This document shows, in pieces, positions 43,149 to 51,203 of a DNA stretch of 64,000 bases (position 1 is the first letter of the stretch; the number at the start of each line of letters is the position of its first letter). Below the pieces are notes generated by a model. It searched no databases, was not told where the DNA came from, and saw only the letters and a list, made by a program, of their open reading frames with translations. A program made the position numbers and the translations under genes. This stretch comes from Streptomyces sp. P3. GTDB lineage: Bacteria > Actinomycetota > Actinomycetes > Streptomycetales > Streptomycetaceae. The stretch spans positions 7,812,001-7,876,000 of the forward strand of contig NZ_CP028369.1 of the NCBI RefSeq assembly GCF_003032475.1. The letters are read 5' to 3'.

Positions 43149-43384
43149 AGCGGGCCTCGTGGGTGCGTGTGCGGTCAGGGGCGACACGTGTCGAGACACC
43201 GGAGGAGGCGACCACCGCGGCGGGCGGGGACTGCGGAGACAGCACGAAAAGCCCTGCTCCGCCGGGACGGCTCGAGGCCGAGGTCGCACGCTGCGCACAC
43301 ACCTGTGAGGGATGTGGCGCGGGTGTCTCGGGACCTCAGACGAGCAACGTCCTACTCCGATCGGCGGCAACAGAAGCGCTTCAC

Positions 43385-43413
43385 ACCGTAGGAGGGCCGG
43401 AAAGGGCCGTCAA
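43385..43413 (-). promoter_or_regulatory. Sigma70-type promoter of the ABC-F gene
   Basis: On the minus strand TTGACG (-35) and TACGGT (-10) are separated by exactly 17 bp. Transcription would start near 43378, giving about 230 nt of leader before the TTG start. The leader includes a GCGGAG/CTCCGC stem around a T-rich loop. Confidence 0.65.
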
Positions 43414-43429
43414 AGGATTTACCGAAGGG

Positions 43430-43846
43430 TCAGCAGGCGTCCCGCATCAGCTCCGCCAGGTCGTGGTCCAGGTCGAGCTGGCGGTGCTCGGTCCCGGTCG
43501 GCACCAGGTCGCTCGCCGCCCGCAGGAAGCGGCGGATGTCGGCCGAGTGGACATGCACGACGGCGGTTCCCTCGGGCGCGTGGAACTCCAGGACGGTGCG
43601 GTCGTACCCGTAGGGGCGCACCCGGACGTCGCCATGGCCCTCGGCGTCGTGCAGGCCCGCGGCGAGCAGTTCGCGGGAGAACGTCCAGCAGACCTCGACG
43701 CCCTCCAGGGTGGCCGGAGCCGGGAAGGTCATCCGCACGGCGAACGGGTCCAGACGGTCGTAGTGCAAGGTGGCGGGGATGTTGGGCATGCGAGGCGCGG
43801 CCGCGACCAGGCGGGCCTCTACGAGCTGTTCGATGACGGTGGACAA
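43430..43846 (-). CDS. SsgA-like sporulation and cell-division protein
   Basis: A 138-aa protein of SsgA-like size and pattern: PATLHYDRLDPFAVRMTF, VCWTFSRELLAAGL, GDVRVRPYG and VHVHSADIRRFL. SsgA-like proteins are confined to sporulating actinomycetes and guide septum placement and peptidoglycan remodelling. It starts at TTG 43846, preceded by GGGAG. The paralogue (SsgA to SsgG) cannot be assigned. Upstream, GTGACC/GGTCAC forms a 14-bp palindrome at 43946-43959. Confidence 0.88.
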   Translation of the reverse strand: MSTVIEQLVEARLVAAAPRMPNIPATLHYDRLDPFAVRMTFPAPATLEGVEVCWTFSRELLAAGLHDAEGHGDVRVRPYGYDRTVLEFHAPEGTAVVHVHSADIRRFLRAASDLVPTGTEHRQLDLDHDLAELMRDAC

Positions 43847-43945
43847 CGCCTTGCTCCCTCGGGACGGCGGGACGGAACTCCGGGCGGTGGGACCGGACAC
43901 TGGAAGAGACGCCGGAACCGGCCGATCCGTGCACACCACTTTCGA

Positions 43946-43959
43946 GTGACCTCGGTCAC
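43946..43959. promoter_or_regulatory. Palindrome upstream of the SsgA-like gene
   Basis: GTGACC-TC-GGTCAC, about 100 bp before the SsgA-like start and 110 bp before the divergent YCF48-like gene. A regulator site is possible but unproven. Confidence 0.35.
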
Positions 43960-44069
43960 CGCGTTTCATGCACGGAAGTGACTCGGCTCTCCCGCCGTGC
44001 CCCGTAAGGCGGTTGGGGCGGACGACGGCCTCTGGACGCCGGCGGGAGCCTGGACTAGCTTCGCCCCGC

Positions 44070-45176
44070 ATGAGGCGCTTGGGGAAGACGCGACGCACGT
44101 CACGGACGATGCGCACCGGCGGCCGGGTGACGGCGGCGGCCTGCGGGGCGGCGCTCGCCGTGCTCACCGCACTGCCCGCGCACGCACATCCGGAACGTCC
44201 GGCGGCGCCCCGCTGGGAGCTCAGGGACACCGGCGTCACCGCGCGCCTGCGCGGTCTCGCGGCGGTCGACCGCGACACCGCGTGGGCCGCCGGCACCGGG
44301 GGCGTCGTCCTGCGCACCGCCGACGGCGGCGCGACCTGGCGGGACGTCTCCCCGCCTGGCGCGGCCGACCTGCAGTTCCGCGACGTCGAGGCGTTCGACG
44401 CGCGCCGCGCCGTGGTCCTCGCCATCGGTGAGGGCGAGACCTCACGCGTGTACCGCACCGAGGACGGCGGGACGACCTGGACGGAGTCCTTCCGCAACAC
44501 CGACCCCCGCGCGTTCTACGACTGCATGACCTTCTTCGACCGCCGCCACGGACTCGCCGTGAGCGATCCCGTCGACGGGAGGTTCCGCGTCCTGTCGACC
44601 GGCGACGGCGGCCGCACCTGGAACGTGCTGCCCGACGCGGGGATGCCTCCCGCCCTGGAAGGCGAGGCGGGGTTCGCCGCGAGCGGCCAGTGCCTGGTGG
44701 CCGCCGGGGCCCGGGACGTCTGGCTGGCCACCGGCGGGGGCGCACGCGCGCGGGTGCTGCACTCCTCCGACCGCGGGATGACCTGGAAGGCCGCCGACGT
44801 TCCCGTCCCCGCCGCGGACCCCGCGCGCGGCGTCTTCGCCCTCGCCTTCCGCGACCGCACGCACGGCCTCGCCGTGGGCGGCGACTACCGCCCCGACCAG
44901 CCCTCACCGCAGGCCGCCGCCACGACCACGGACGGCGGTCGCACCTGGCGGCCCGCGGCGGGCCCGCCGCCCGCCTACCGCTCCGGCGTCGCCTGGCTGC
45001 CCCACAGCCGCACCGCGGCCCTCGCGGTCGGCCCCGCCGGCACCGACCTGACCACCGACGCCGGACGTACCTGGCGCACCCTCGACACCGGCTCGTACGA
45101 CACCGTGGACTGCACGCCCGACCTCGGCTGCTGGGCCGCGGGCGAACAGGGACGCGTGGCACGCCTGGAGAGCTGA
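44070..45176 (+). CDS. Secreted YCF48/BNR-repeat beta-propeller protein
   Basis: A 368-aa protein with a signal peptide: a basic start, a hydrophobic stretch AACGAALAVLTALP and AHAH as the cleavage region. The rest contains at least five repeats of the BNR/YCF48 type (TADGGATWRDV, TEDGGTTWTES, TGDGGRTWNVL, SSDRGMTWKAA, TTDGGRTWRPA), forming a beta-propeller. The enzymatic role is unknown; such proteins are often annotated loosely as oxidoreductases. A 14-bp perfect hairpin terminator follows. Confidence 0.88.
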   Translation: MRRLGKTRRTSRTMRTGGRVTAAACGAALAVLTALPAHAHPERPAAPRWELRDTGVTARLRGLAAVDRDTAWAAGTGGVVLRTADGGATWRDVSPPGAADLQFRDVEAFDARRAVVLAIGEGETSRVYRTEDGGTTWTESFRNTDPRAFYDCMTFFDRRHGLAVSDPVDGRFRVLSTGDGGRTWNVLPDAGMPPALEGEAGFAASGQCLVAAGARDVWLATGGGARARVLHSSDRGMTWKAADVPVPAADPARGVFALAFRDRTHGLAVGGDYRPDQPSPQAAATTTDGGRTWRPAAGPPPAYRSGVAWLPHSRTAALAVGPAGTDLTTDAGRTWRTLDTGSYDTVDCTPDLGCWAAGEQGRVARLES

Positions 45177-45185
45177 GGCCCGTCG

Positions 45186-45216
45186 CGGGTACCCGGAAGC
45201 CCCTTCCGGGTACCCG
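45186..45216 (+). terminator. Perfect 14-bp hairpin terminator
   Basis: CGGGTACCCGGAAG and its reverse complement are separated by 3 nt, directly after the YCF48-like gene. Confidence 0.85.
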
Positions 45217-45247
45217 GTGGGGACGAACACGGAAGGAGTGAGCGTCC

Positions 45248-45571
45248 ATGCCACGCGGTTCCAGCCCCAAGCGGGAGCGCCAGTACGAGCACATCAAGGA
45301 GAGCGCGCAGGACCGGGGAGAGAGCCCCGGCCGCGCGAAGGAGATCGCCGCGCGGACGGTCAACAAGGAGCGCGCCCGGTCCGGCGAGTCGAGGACCGCG
45401 AGCCGCACCTCCACCGAGGACATGTCGTCCGGCAGGCGGGGCGGTCAGCGGTCCGGCAAGGGTTCTCAGGGGCCCACCTACGACCAGCTGTACGAGGAGG
45501 CCAGGCGGCGGGGCGTCAAGGGCCGCTCGGACATGAACAAGAGCCAGTTGCGGCGCGCGCTCGGCGACTGA
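45248..45571 (+). CDS. Small basic protein with a SAP/Rho-N-like C-terminus
   Basis: A 107-aa, highly charged and low-complexity protein. The first 60 residues carry RQYEHIKESAQDRGESPGRA and AARTVNKERARSG, a pattern seen in short actinobacterial proteins called plasmid stabilisation or Rho-termination-factor-like. The C-terminal YDQLYEEARRRGVKGRSDMNKSQLRRAL matches the helix-extended-helix SAP/Rho-N nucleic-acid-binding motif. It begins at ATG 45248 with GGAAGGAG upstream. Nucleic-acid binding is inferred. Confidence 0.82.
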   Translation: MPRGSSPKRERQYEHIKESAQDRGESPGRAKEIAARTVNKERARSGESRTASRTSTEDMSSGRRGGQRSGKGSQGPTYDQLYEEARRRGVKGRSDMNKSQLRRALGD

Positions 45572-45642
45572 CGCCGACGCCGGCCGCGAACGGAAAACGT
45601 GATCGCGGGCCCGCCCGCCGGGGCCGTACGCTCGTCCTCACC

Positions 45643-46335
45643 ATGACGACCGTCAGCATTCCCGCGGGCTGGCCCGCGACAGAGGAAGAGGCCCGCGCCG
45701 TCCAGGACGAGCTGCGGGCCCGTGTACTGCTCGAGCCGGGGCCGCCCGTGGGCGCCGGGCACGTGACGGGGGTCGACGTCGCCTACGACGACGAGCGCGA
45801 CGTCGTCGCGGCGGCCGCCGTCGTGCTGGACGCGGCGAGCCTGGAGGTCGTCGCCGAGGCCACCGCCGTGGGGCGGATCTCCTTCCCCTACGTGCCCGGC
45901 CTGCTCGCGTTCCGGGAGATCCCCACCGTGCTCGCCGCCCTGGACGCCCTGCCGCACGAGCCGGGCCTGGTGGTGTGCGACGGCTACGGTCTGGCCCACC
46001 CCCGGCGCTTCGGCCTCGCCAGCCACCTCGGGGTGCTCACCGGCCTGCCGACGATCGGCGTCGCCAAGAACCCGTTCGTCTTCACCCACGCAGACCCGGA
46101 CGCCCCGCGCGGATCGGCGTCCCCGCTGCTGGCGGGCGACGAGGAGGTGGGTCGCGCGCTGCGCACCCGGGCGGGCGTGAAGCCGGTGTTCGTCTCCGTC
46201 GGCCACCGCGTCACCCTGGACGACGCCTGCGCCCACACCCTGGCCCTCACCCCGCGCTTCCGGCTCCCGGAGACCACCCGCCGGGCCGACTCACTGTGCC
46301 GCCGGGCCCTTCAGGAAGCCACCATCCGCCACTGA
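45643..46335 (+). CDS. nfi: Endonuclease V (deoxyinosine 3'-endonuclease)
   Basis: A 230-aa protein with the Nfi core: GVDVAYDDERD (catalytic Asp), FPYVPGLLAFREIP, VVCDGYGLAHPRRFGLASHLG (second Asp and substrate loop) and GVAKN. It cuts DNA one base 3' to deoxyinosine formed by adenine deamination. The ATG at 45643 gives the expected length. The gene end overlaps the end of a small minus-strand gene by 25 nt. Confidence 0.93.
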   Translation: MTTVSIPAGWPATEEEARAVQDELRARVLLEPGPPVGAGHVTGVDVAYDDERDVVAAAAVVLDAASLEVVAEATAVGRISFPYVPGLLAFREIPTVLAALDALPHEPGLVVCDGYGLAHPRRFGLASHLGVLTGLPTIGVAKNPFVFTHADPDAPRGSASPLLAGDEEVGRALRTRAGVKPVFVSVGHRVTLDDACAHTLALTPRFRLPETTRRADSLCRRALQEATIRH

Positions 46336-46499
46336 CCCACCTCCCGGTGGTCCGAGTCGAGGATCGCCGAGCCGTCCCCGTCCTCAAGGGCGTAGTGCTT
46401 GAGGTTGCCGCCCCAGTACCGCAGGATCCGCTGCAGTTCACCCACCGGGTCCTGAGCGGTCGCGCCCTCGTCGACGGTGACCTCAAGAACGAACTTCAT
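46311..46499 (-). CDS. Small 62-aa protein of unknown function
   Basis: ATG 46499 is preceded by GGGGAG. The product is acidic, with MKFVLEVTVDEG, LQRILRYWGGNLKHYAL and a DGDGSAILDSDHREVGQW end that looks like a compact alpha/beta domain. The codon pattern is that of a real Streptomyces gene. No named family was recognised. Its 3' end overlaps nfi convergently. Confidence 0.75.
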   Translation of the reverse strand: MKFVLEVTVDEGATAQDPVGELQRILRYWGGNLKHYALEDGDGSAILDSDHREVGQWRMVAS

Positions 46500-46632
46500 G
46501 CTGCTCCCCTTTCGCCGTGACCTGACACGTTCAATCGTTTCACTGAAGTGCCCAGTGAGACTTCGGCGCCGAGGCGGCGGTGATCCCCTGGGAGTCTTCG
46601 GGGAACCGCGGGGGAAAGTCTCAATCCAGGGG

Positions 46633-46685
46633 GGAGGCCCCGTGGGGGCACGCCGTGCGGCACGGCGTGCCCCCACGGGGCCTCC
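46633..46685. repeat. Perfect 25-bp inverted repeat (hairpin with 3-nt loop)
   Basis: Positions 46633-46657 and 46661-46685 are exact reverse complements around CGG. The hairpin begins GGAGGCCCCGTGGGGG. It stands between the small minus-strand gene's promoter side and the small membrane protein gene. It may be a terminator or a structural element; neither flank is a gene end. Confidence 0.8.
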
Positions 46686-46797
46686 GCACGCGGTGCGGGC
46701 CGCCGCCCGGTCGTCCGTCCGGGTGGGCCGCACGAGTACGTCGTCTGAGTACCCGTACGGATGTACCCCCGGCGCCCGCGTCGGCAGGCTGGGCGGC

Positions 46798-46944
46798 ATG
46801 ACCACGCATCGTGCTCCCAAGCCCCTCGCCGCCCCGGAACGTCCGGTCGAGCGTGCCGTGAACGCCGCACTGATCCTCGCCGTCCTGGCCGGCCTCGGCT
46901 GGATCGTCGGGATGATCTACACGCTCGTGCAGTGGCCGCTCTGA
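46798..46944 (+). CDS. Small single-pass membrane protein
   Basis: A 48-aa protein from ATG 46798, with a charged N-terminus (APERPVERAVN) and one hydrophobic helix (ALILAVLAGLGWIVGMIYTLV). No family is known to me. The hydrophobic segment and codon use support it being real. The start is preceded by GGCAGGCTGGGCGGC without a strong ribosome site. Confidence 0.65.
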   Translation: MTTHRAPKPLAAPERPVERAVNAALILAVLAGLGWIVGMIYTLVQWPL

Positions 46945-46981
46945 GGGCGCTGCCGGGCCGCCCACGGCTCCGGGGCCGCGG

Positions 46982-48154
46982 TCAGCGGCGCGCCGCGACG
47001 CGGAAACGGAGGCCCGCGCGGGTCAGCCGCCCGGTCAGCGCGTCGCCCATCGCCACGGCCGTGGTGACCTGCCCGGCCGTCGGTGGGAGGTCGTCGCAGG
47101 CCAGCGCCATCGCCGCCTCGGCGAACATCTTCGCCGTCTCGTCGTAGCCGGGGTCGCCGCCCGCGACCTCGGTGTACACCCGCCGGCCGCCGCCCTCGCC
47201 GACGAACCGGACGGAGAACCAGCTCCGCGCCCGCTTCTGCGCGCTCGGCCCGTCACCCGGCTTGAGACGGTCCGACAGCCAGCGCCGGGCGGGCGGCACC
47301 TGGGCCGCCGCGGCGAGCGCCCCGACCGCGGCGACGCCGCCCACGGCGACGGGCAGCCGCGGGACGGCCGCGTAGTGCCGGTAGCGGAAGTCGGGGCCGT
47401 AGCGCTGCAGCGCCCGGGCCGACCGGAGCACGATCTGCGGGTCGATGGTCGGCAGCGGCAGCGCCCAGGCGCCGACCTCCCCGGCGAACCGTGGCGCGCC
47501 CACCGGGGCGACGGCCCGGCGGCCCATGAGCCGCGGCTCGTGCCGTCCCCGTTCCCGTGCCGCGGCCAGCATCTGCCGGCCGCGTGCGAACTGGTCGAGC
47601 GCCGAGGCGAAGGTGCCGCCCGAGAAGGAGGCGTCGGCCGTCACGAAGCCGTCCACGGTCAGCGGCACGCCTTCGGGGAGCCGGCGGACGGTGAAGTACA
47701 CGCCGAGGTCGTGCGGTACGGAGTCGAAGCCGCACGCGTGGATCAGCCGTGCCCCCGTCTCCCGCGCGCGTGTGTCGTGCCGGACGTACGTCAGGTCGAC
47801 GAATTCCGGCTCGCCGGTGAGGTCGAGGTAGTCCGCGCCGGTGTCCGCGCAGGCGGCCACCAGTTCCTCGCCGTAGCGCACGTAGGGGCCCACCGTCGTG
47901 GCCACCACGCGGGCGTCCTTGGCGAGCGCGCGCAGGGACGCCGGGTCGGCGACGTCGGCGCGCAGCACCCCGACGTCCACGCCGAGCCGTTCGCGCAGCA
48001 GTTCCAGCTTGCGCTCGTCGCGCCCGGCGATGGCCCAGCGCAGCCCGGCGGGAGCATGGACGGCGAGGTACTCCGCGGTGAGCGTTCCCACGAAGCCCGT
48101 CGCCCCGAAGAGCACGATGTCGTACGGACGGTCGCTCGTTTTCAGCCTGCTCAT
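46982..48154 (-). CDS. Saccharopine-dehydrogenase-like NAD(P)-binding oxidoreductase (trans-acting enoyl reductase family)
   Basis: A 390-aa protein with the Rossmann motif IVLFGATGFVGTLTAEYL and the following VGPYVRYGEELVAAC, DYLDLTGEPEFV and HACGFDSVPHDLGVYF segments characteristic of the saccharopine-dehydrogenase-like/trans-acting enoyl reductase family. A hydrophobic stretch (GGVAAVGALAAAAQ) in the C-terminal half may contact the membrane. The ATG at 48154 follows AAGGGA. The substrate is unknown; relatives act in lipid or glycolipid metabolism in mycobacteria. Confidence 0.85.
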   Translation of the reverse strand: MSRLKTSDRPYDIVLFGATGFVGTLTAEYLAVHAPAGLRWAIAGRDERKLELLRERLGVDVGVLRADVADPASLRALAKDARVVATTVGPYVRYGEELVAACADTGADYLDLTGEPEFVDLTYVRHDTRARETGARLIHACGFDSVPHDLGVYFTVRRLPEGVPLTVDGFVTADASFSGGTFASALDQFARGRQMLAAARERGRHEPRLMGRRAVAPVGAPRFAGEVGAWALPLPTIDPQIVLRSARALQRYGPDFRYRHYAAVPRLPVAVGGVAAVGALAAAAQVPPARRWLSDRLKPGDGPSAQKRARSWFSVRFVGEGGGRRVYTEVAGGDPGYDETAKMFAEAAMALACDDLPPTAGQVTTAVAMGDALTGRLTRAGLRFRVAARR

Positions 48155-48246
48155 GACATCCCTTCGCGGTGGCAGCCCGTGCCGCTGTCGGTGGCTGAGG
48201 CTAGCGTGAGGAGTGCGGAGGTCGACGACGAACCCGGAGGCGGCAG

Positions 48247-48627
48247 GTGAGCGTGGACCGCAATGCCCGCAGGAAGTGGGAGAAAGCGCGCGAGTTCGCA
48301 CTCGGACTGCCGGGTGCGGCGGAGGAGTTCCCCCGGGGCGAGAGTGCGGGCAAGGTGAACGGGAAGGTGCTCGTCCTCCTCGGTGTCGACGACGGCAGTC
48401 ACCCAAGGGGTGTCACCGTCGGACTCGTGGAGGAGACCGTGCACGCCCCTGCGCTCGCCGCCCCCGGCACCGGACCCGCCGGACACGGCCTCCGCAGGTC
48501 GGGCCGGGTGCGCCTCCCGCTGGGAGGCAAGGGCGCGCCCGAGGCCGGGCTGCTCTGCGACCGGGTGGAGGAGAGCCGCCGCACGATCGCTCCCCGACGG
48601 CTCGTCACGGAGCTGGAGACACGCTGA
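48247..48627 (+). CDS. MmcQ/YjbR family protein
   Basis: A 126-aa protein with ALGLPGAAEEFPRGESAGKVNGKVLVLLG at the N-terminus and VRLPLGGKGAPEAGLLCDRVEESRRTIAPRRLV at the C-terminus, both standard YjbR segments. The middle is less conserved. The fold is double-wing-like and proposed to bind DNA; the role is unknown. GTG 48247 is the start. Confidence 0.82.
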   Translation: MSVDRNARRKWEKAREFALGLPGAAEEFPRGESAGKVNGKVLVLLGVDDGSHPRGVTVGLVEETVHAPALAAPGTGPAGHGLRRSGRVRLPLGGKGAPEAGLLCDRVEESRRTIAPRRLVTELETR

Positions 48628-48652
48628 CCTCCGGGCGGCGCGCCGTGAACCG

Positions 48653-48666
48653 ACCAAGCGCTTGCT
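48653..48666. promoter_or_regulatory. KstR2-like 14-bp palindromic motif
   Basis: ACCAAGCGCTTGCT fits the published mycobacterial KstR2 consensus AnCAAGnnCTTGnT at every fixed position. It lies 76-89 bp before the CaiB-like gene, at the head of an acyl-CoA degradation operon. Confidence 0.55.
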
Positions 48667-48705
48667 GGGCACTTGTGTCCGCGGGGACACGTTCCTAGCA
48701 TCACT

Positions 48706-48732
48706 GGTGTTACATCAGTTGTGTCACAGCGA
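48706..48732. promoter_or_regulatory. Candidate MerR operator at the acyl-CoA operon
   Basis: This 27-bp segment matches 20 of 27 bases with the reverse complement of 54119-54145, which precedes the MerR gene. Both copies end about 10 bp before their start codon and share the ending ACAGCGA. Confidence 0.6.
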
Positions 48733-48741
48733 GGGGGCCGG

Positions 48742-49914
48742 ATGACGACGGGACGGACGACCGGGCACGGCCCGCTGGACGGCGTGCGCGTGCTGGAGCT
48801 CGCCGGGATCGGCCCGGGCCCCTTCGCGGGCATGCTGCTGGCCGATCTCGGCGCCGACGTGGTCCGGGTGGACCGTCCCGGCGGGCCCGCCCTCGGCATC
48901 GACCCCGCCCACGACGTGACCAACCGCAACAAGCGCTCGGTGGTCGTGGACCTCAAGGCGCCGGACGGCCCCGCGCGCGTGCTCGACCTCGCAGCCCGCG
49001 CCGACGTGCTGATCGAGGGCAACCGGCCGGGCGTCGCCGAGCGGCTCGGCGTCGGCCCCGCGGACTGCCACGCCCGCAACCCCCGACTGGTCTACGGCCG
49101 GATGACCGGCTGGGGCCAGGAGGGTCCGCTCGCCCAGCGCGCCGGCCACGACATCGCCTACATCGCCCTCACCGGCGCCCTGGGCCTGATCGGCTCCCCG
49201 GACACACCCCCGCCGGCCCCGGCCAACCTGCTCGGCGACTACGCGGGCGGTTCCCTCTACCTCGTCGTCGGCGTCCTCGCGGCGCTGCACCACGCGCGCG
49301 TGAGCGGCGTCGGCCAGGTCGTCGACGCGGCCATCGTGGACGGCGCCGCCCATCTCTCCGCGATGATCCACGGCATGCTCGCGGCCGGCGGCTGGCAGGA
49401 CCGGCGCGGCGCCAACCTCCTCGACGGCGGCTGCCCGTACTACGGCGTCTACGAGACCGCCGACGGCGGATACATGGCCGTCGGCGCGCTGGAGCCGCAG
49501 TTCTACGACGCCTTCGTGGACCTCCTGGGCCTCGGCGGGGACCTCCGTGGCGCCCGCAGGGACTGGACGCGCTGGGGAGAGCTGCGGGAGGCCGTCGCCG
49601 CCCGCTTCCGCACCCGCACCCGCGACGCGTGGACGGCGGTCTTCGAGGGCTCCGACGCGTGCGTGGCGCCGGTGCTGTCGCTGCGCGAGGCCCCGCACCA
49701 CCCGCACCTGGCGGCCCGCGGCACCTTCGTCCGCCACGACGGCATCACCCAGCCCGCCCCCGCGCCCCGGTTCTCCGGGACGCCCACGGCCGTCCGCACC
49801 GGCCCGGCACTGCCCGGCGCCGACACGCACCGGGTGGCCCGTGACTGGGACGTGCCGCGACTCGCGCCCGACCTCGAACAGCCCCTGCCGAACCCCCCGG
49901 CCCGGGGCGACTGA
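48742..49914 (+). CDS. CaiB/BaiF CoA-transferase family protein, alpha-methylacyl-CoA racemase-like
   Basis: A 390-aa protein with [56 protein letters not shown] and [15 protein letters not shown]. The His in GHDI and Asp in LLGDYAGG occupy the places of the racemase catalytic pair. Racemases prepare 2-methyl-branched acyl-CoAs for beta-oxidation. It starts the operon with the thiolase (34 bp gap) and the FadB-like enzyme, which supports a role in branched-chain lipid breakdown. Confidence 0.88.
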   Translation: MTTGRTTGHGPLDGVRVLELAGIGPGPFAGMLLADLGADVVRVDRPGGPALGIDPAHDVTNRNKRSVVVDLKAPDGPARVLDLAARADVLIEGNRPGVAERLGVGPADCHARNPRLVYGRMTGWGQEGPLAQRAGHDIAYIALTGALGLIGSPDTPPPAPANLLGDYAGGSLYLVVGVLAALHHARVSGVGQVVDAAIVDGAAHLSAMIHGMLAAGGWQDRRGANLLDGGCPYYGVYETADGGYMAVGALEPQFYDAFVDLLGLGGDLRGARRDWTRWGELREAVAARFRTRTRDAWTAVFEGSDACVAPVLSLREAPHHPHLAARGTFVRHDGITQPAPAPRFSGTPTAVRTGPALPGADTHRVARDWDVPRLAPDLEQPLPNPPARGD

Positions 49915-49948
49915 CCCCGCCCGGCCCACCCTCCCGAAAGGCCCACCA

Positions 49949-51163
49949 GTGAGCACCGAAGCGTACGTGTACGACGCGATCCGCACCCCGCGCGGGCGCG
50001 GCAAGGCGAACGGCTCCCTGCACGGAACGAAGCCCATCGACCTCGTCGTCGGCCTCATCCACGAACTGCGCGACCGCTTCCCCGGCCTGGACCCGGCCGC
50101 GATCGACGACATCGTGCTCGGCGTGGTCAGCCCCGTCGGCGACCAGGGCTCCGACATCGCGCGCACCGCCGCGATCGCGGCCGGCCTGCCGGACACCGTG
50201 GCCGGCGTACAGGAGAACCGCTTCTGCGCCTCGGGCCTGGAAGCCGTCAACCTGGCCGCCATGAAGGTCCGCTCGGGCTGGGAGGACCTCGTCCTCGCGG
50301 GCGGCGTCGAGTCCATGTCCCGGGTGCCGATGGCCTCGGACGGCGGCGCCTGGTTCAACGACCCGATGACCAACCTGGACGTCAACTTCGTGCCGCAGGG
50401 CATCGGCGCCGACCTCATCGCCACCATCGAGGGCTTCTCCCGGCGCGACGTCGACGAGTACGCCGCCCTGTCGCAGGAGCGGGCGGCGACGGCCTGGAAG
50501 GAGGGCCGTTTCGACCGCTCGGTCGTCCCGGTGCGGGACCGCAGCGGACTGGTCGTCCTCGACCACGACGAGTACCCCCGCCCCGGCACCACCGCGGACT
50601 CCCTCGCCAGGCTGAAGCCGTCCTTCGCCGACATCGGCGAACTGGGCGGGTTCGACGCCGTGGCGCTGCAGAAGTACCACTGGGTCGAGAAGATCGACCA
50701 CGTCCACCACGCGGGCAACTCCTCCGGCATCGTCGACGGCGCCTCCCTGGTCGCCATCGGCACCAGGGAGGTCGGCGAGCGTCACGGGCTCACCCCGCGC
50801 GCGCGGATCGTCTCCGCGGCCGTCTCCGGATCCGAGCCGACGATCATGCTCACCGGTCCCGCGCCCGCCACCCGCAAGGCCCTCGCCAAGGCCGGCCTGA
50901 CCATCGACGACATCGACCTCGTCGAGATCAACGAGGCCTTCGCCGCGGTCGTCCTGCGCTTCGTCAAGGACATGGGCCTGTCCCTGGACAAGGTCAACGT
51001 CAACGGCGGCGCGATCGCGCTGGGCCACCCGCTCGGCGCCACCGGCGCGATGATCCTCGGCTCCCTCGTCGACGAACTGGAGCGCCAGGACAAGCGCTAC
51101 GGCCTCGCCACCCTCTGCGTCGGCGGCGGCATGGGCATCGCCACCGTCGTCGAGCGCGTCTGA
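49949..51163 (+). CDS. fadA: Acetyl-CoA acyltransferase (thiolase)
   Basis: A 404-aa thiolase with the nucleophile Cys in [43 protein letters not shown] and the second Cys in LCVGGGMG. It releases acetyl-CoA in the last step of beta-oxidation. It starts at GTG 49949 after GAAAGG. It lies between the racemase-like gene and the FadB-like gene in one operon. A biosynthetic thiolase role is less likely in this setting. Confidence 0.93.
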   Translation: MSTEAYVYDAIRTPRGRGKANGSLHGTKPIDLVVGLIHELRDRFPGLDPAAIDDIVLGVVSPVGDQGSDIARTAAIAAGLPDTVAGVQENRFCASGLEAVNLAAMKVRSGWEDLVLAGGVESMSRVPMASDGGAWFNDPMTNLDVNFVPQGIGADLIATIEGFSRRDVDEYAALSQERAATAWKEGRFDRSVVPVRDRSGLVVLDHDEYPRPGTTADSLARLKPSFADIGELGGFDAVALQKYHWVEKIDHVHHAGNSSGIVDGASLVAIGTREVGERHGLTPRARIVSAAVSGSEPTIMLTGPAPATRKALAKAGLTIDDIDLVEINEAFAAVVLRFVKDMGLSLDKVNVNGGAIALGHPLGATGAMILGSLVDELERQDKRYGLATLCVGGGMGIATVVERV

Positions 51164-51203
51164 CCACCCCAGCGGAACCCGAGACCTCTACGGAGAAACC
51201 GTC

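Noticed and set aside
42769..43302. Minus-strand GTG-started frame in the ABC-F leader as a separate gene
   Set aside because: After about 60 codons it is only an out-of-frame reading of the ABC-F gene; at most its beginning could be a leader peptide.
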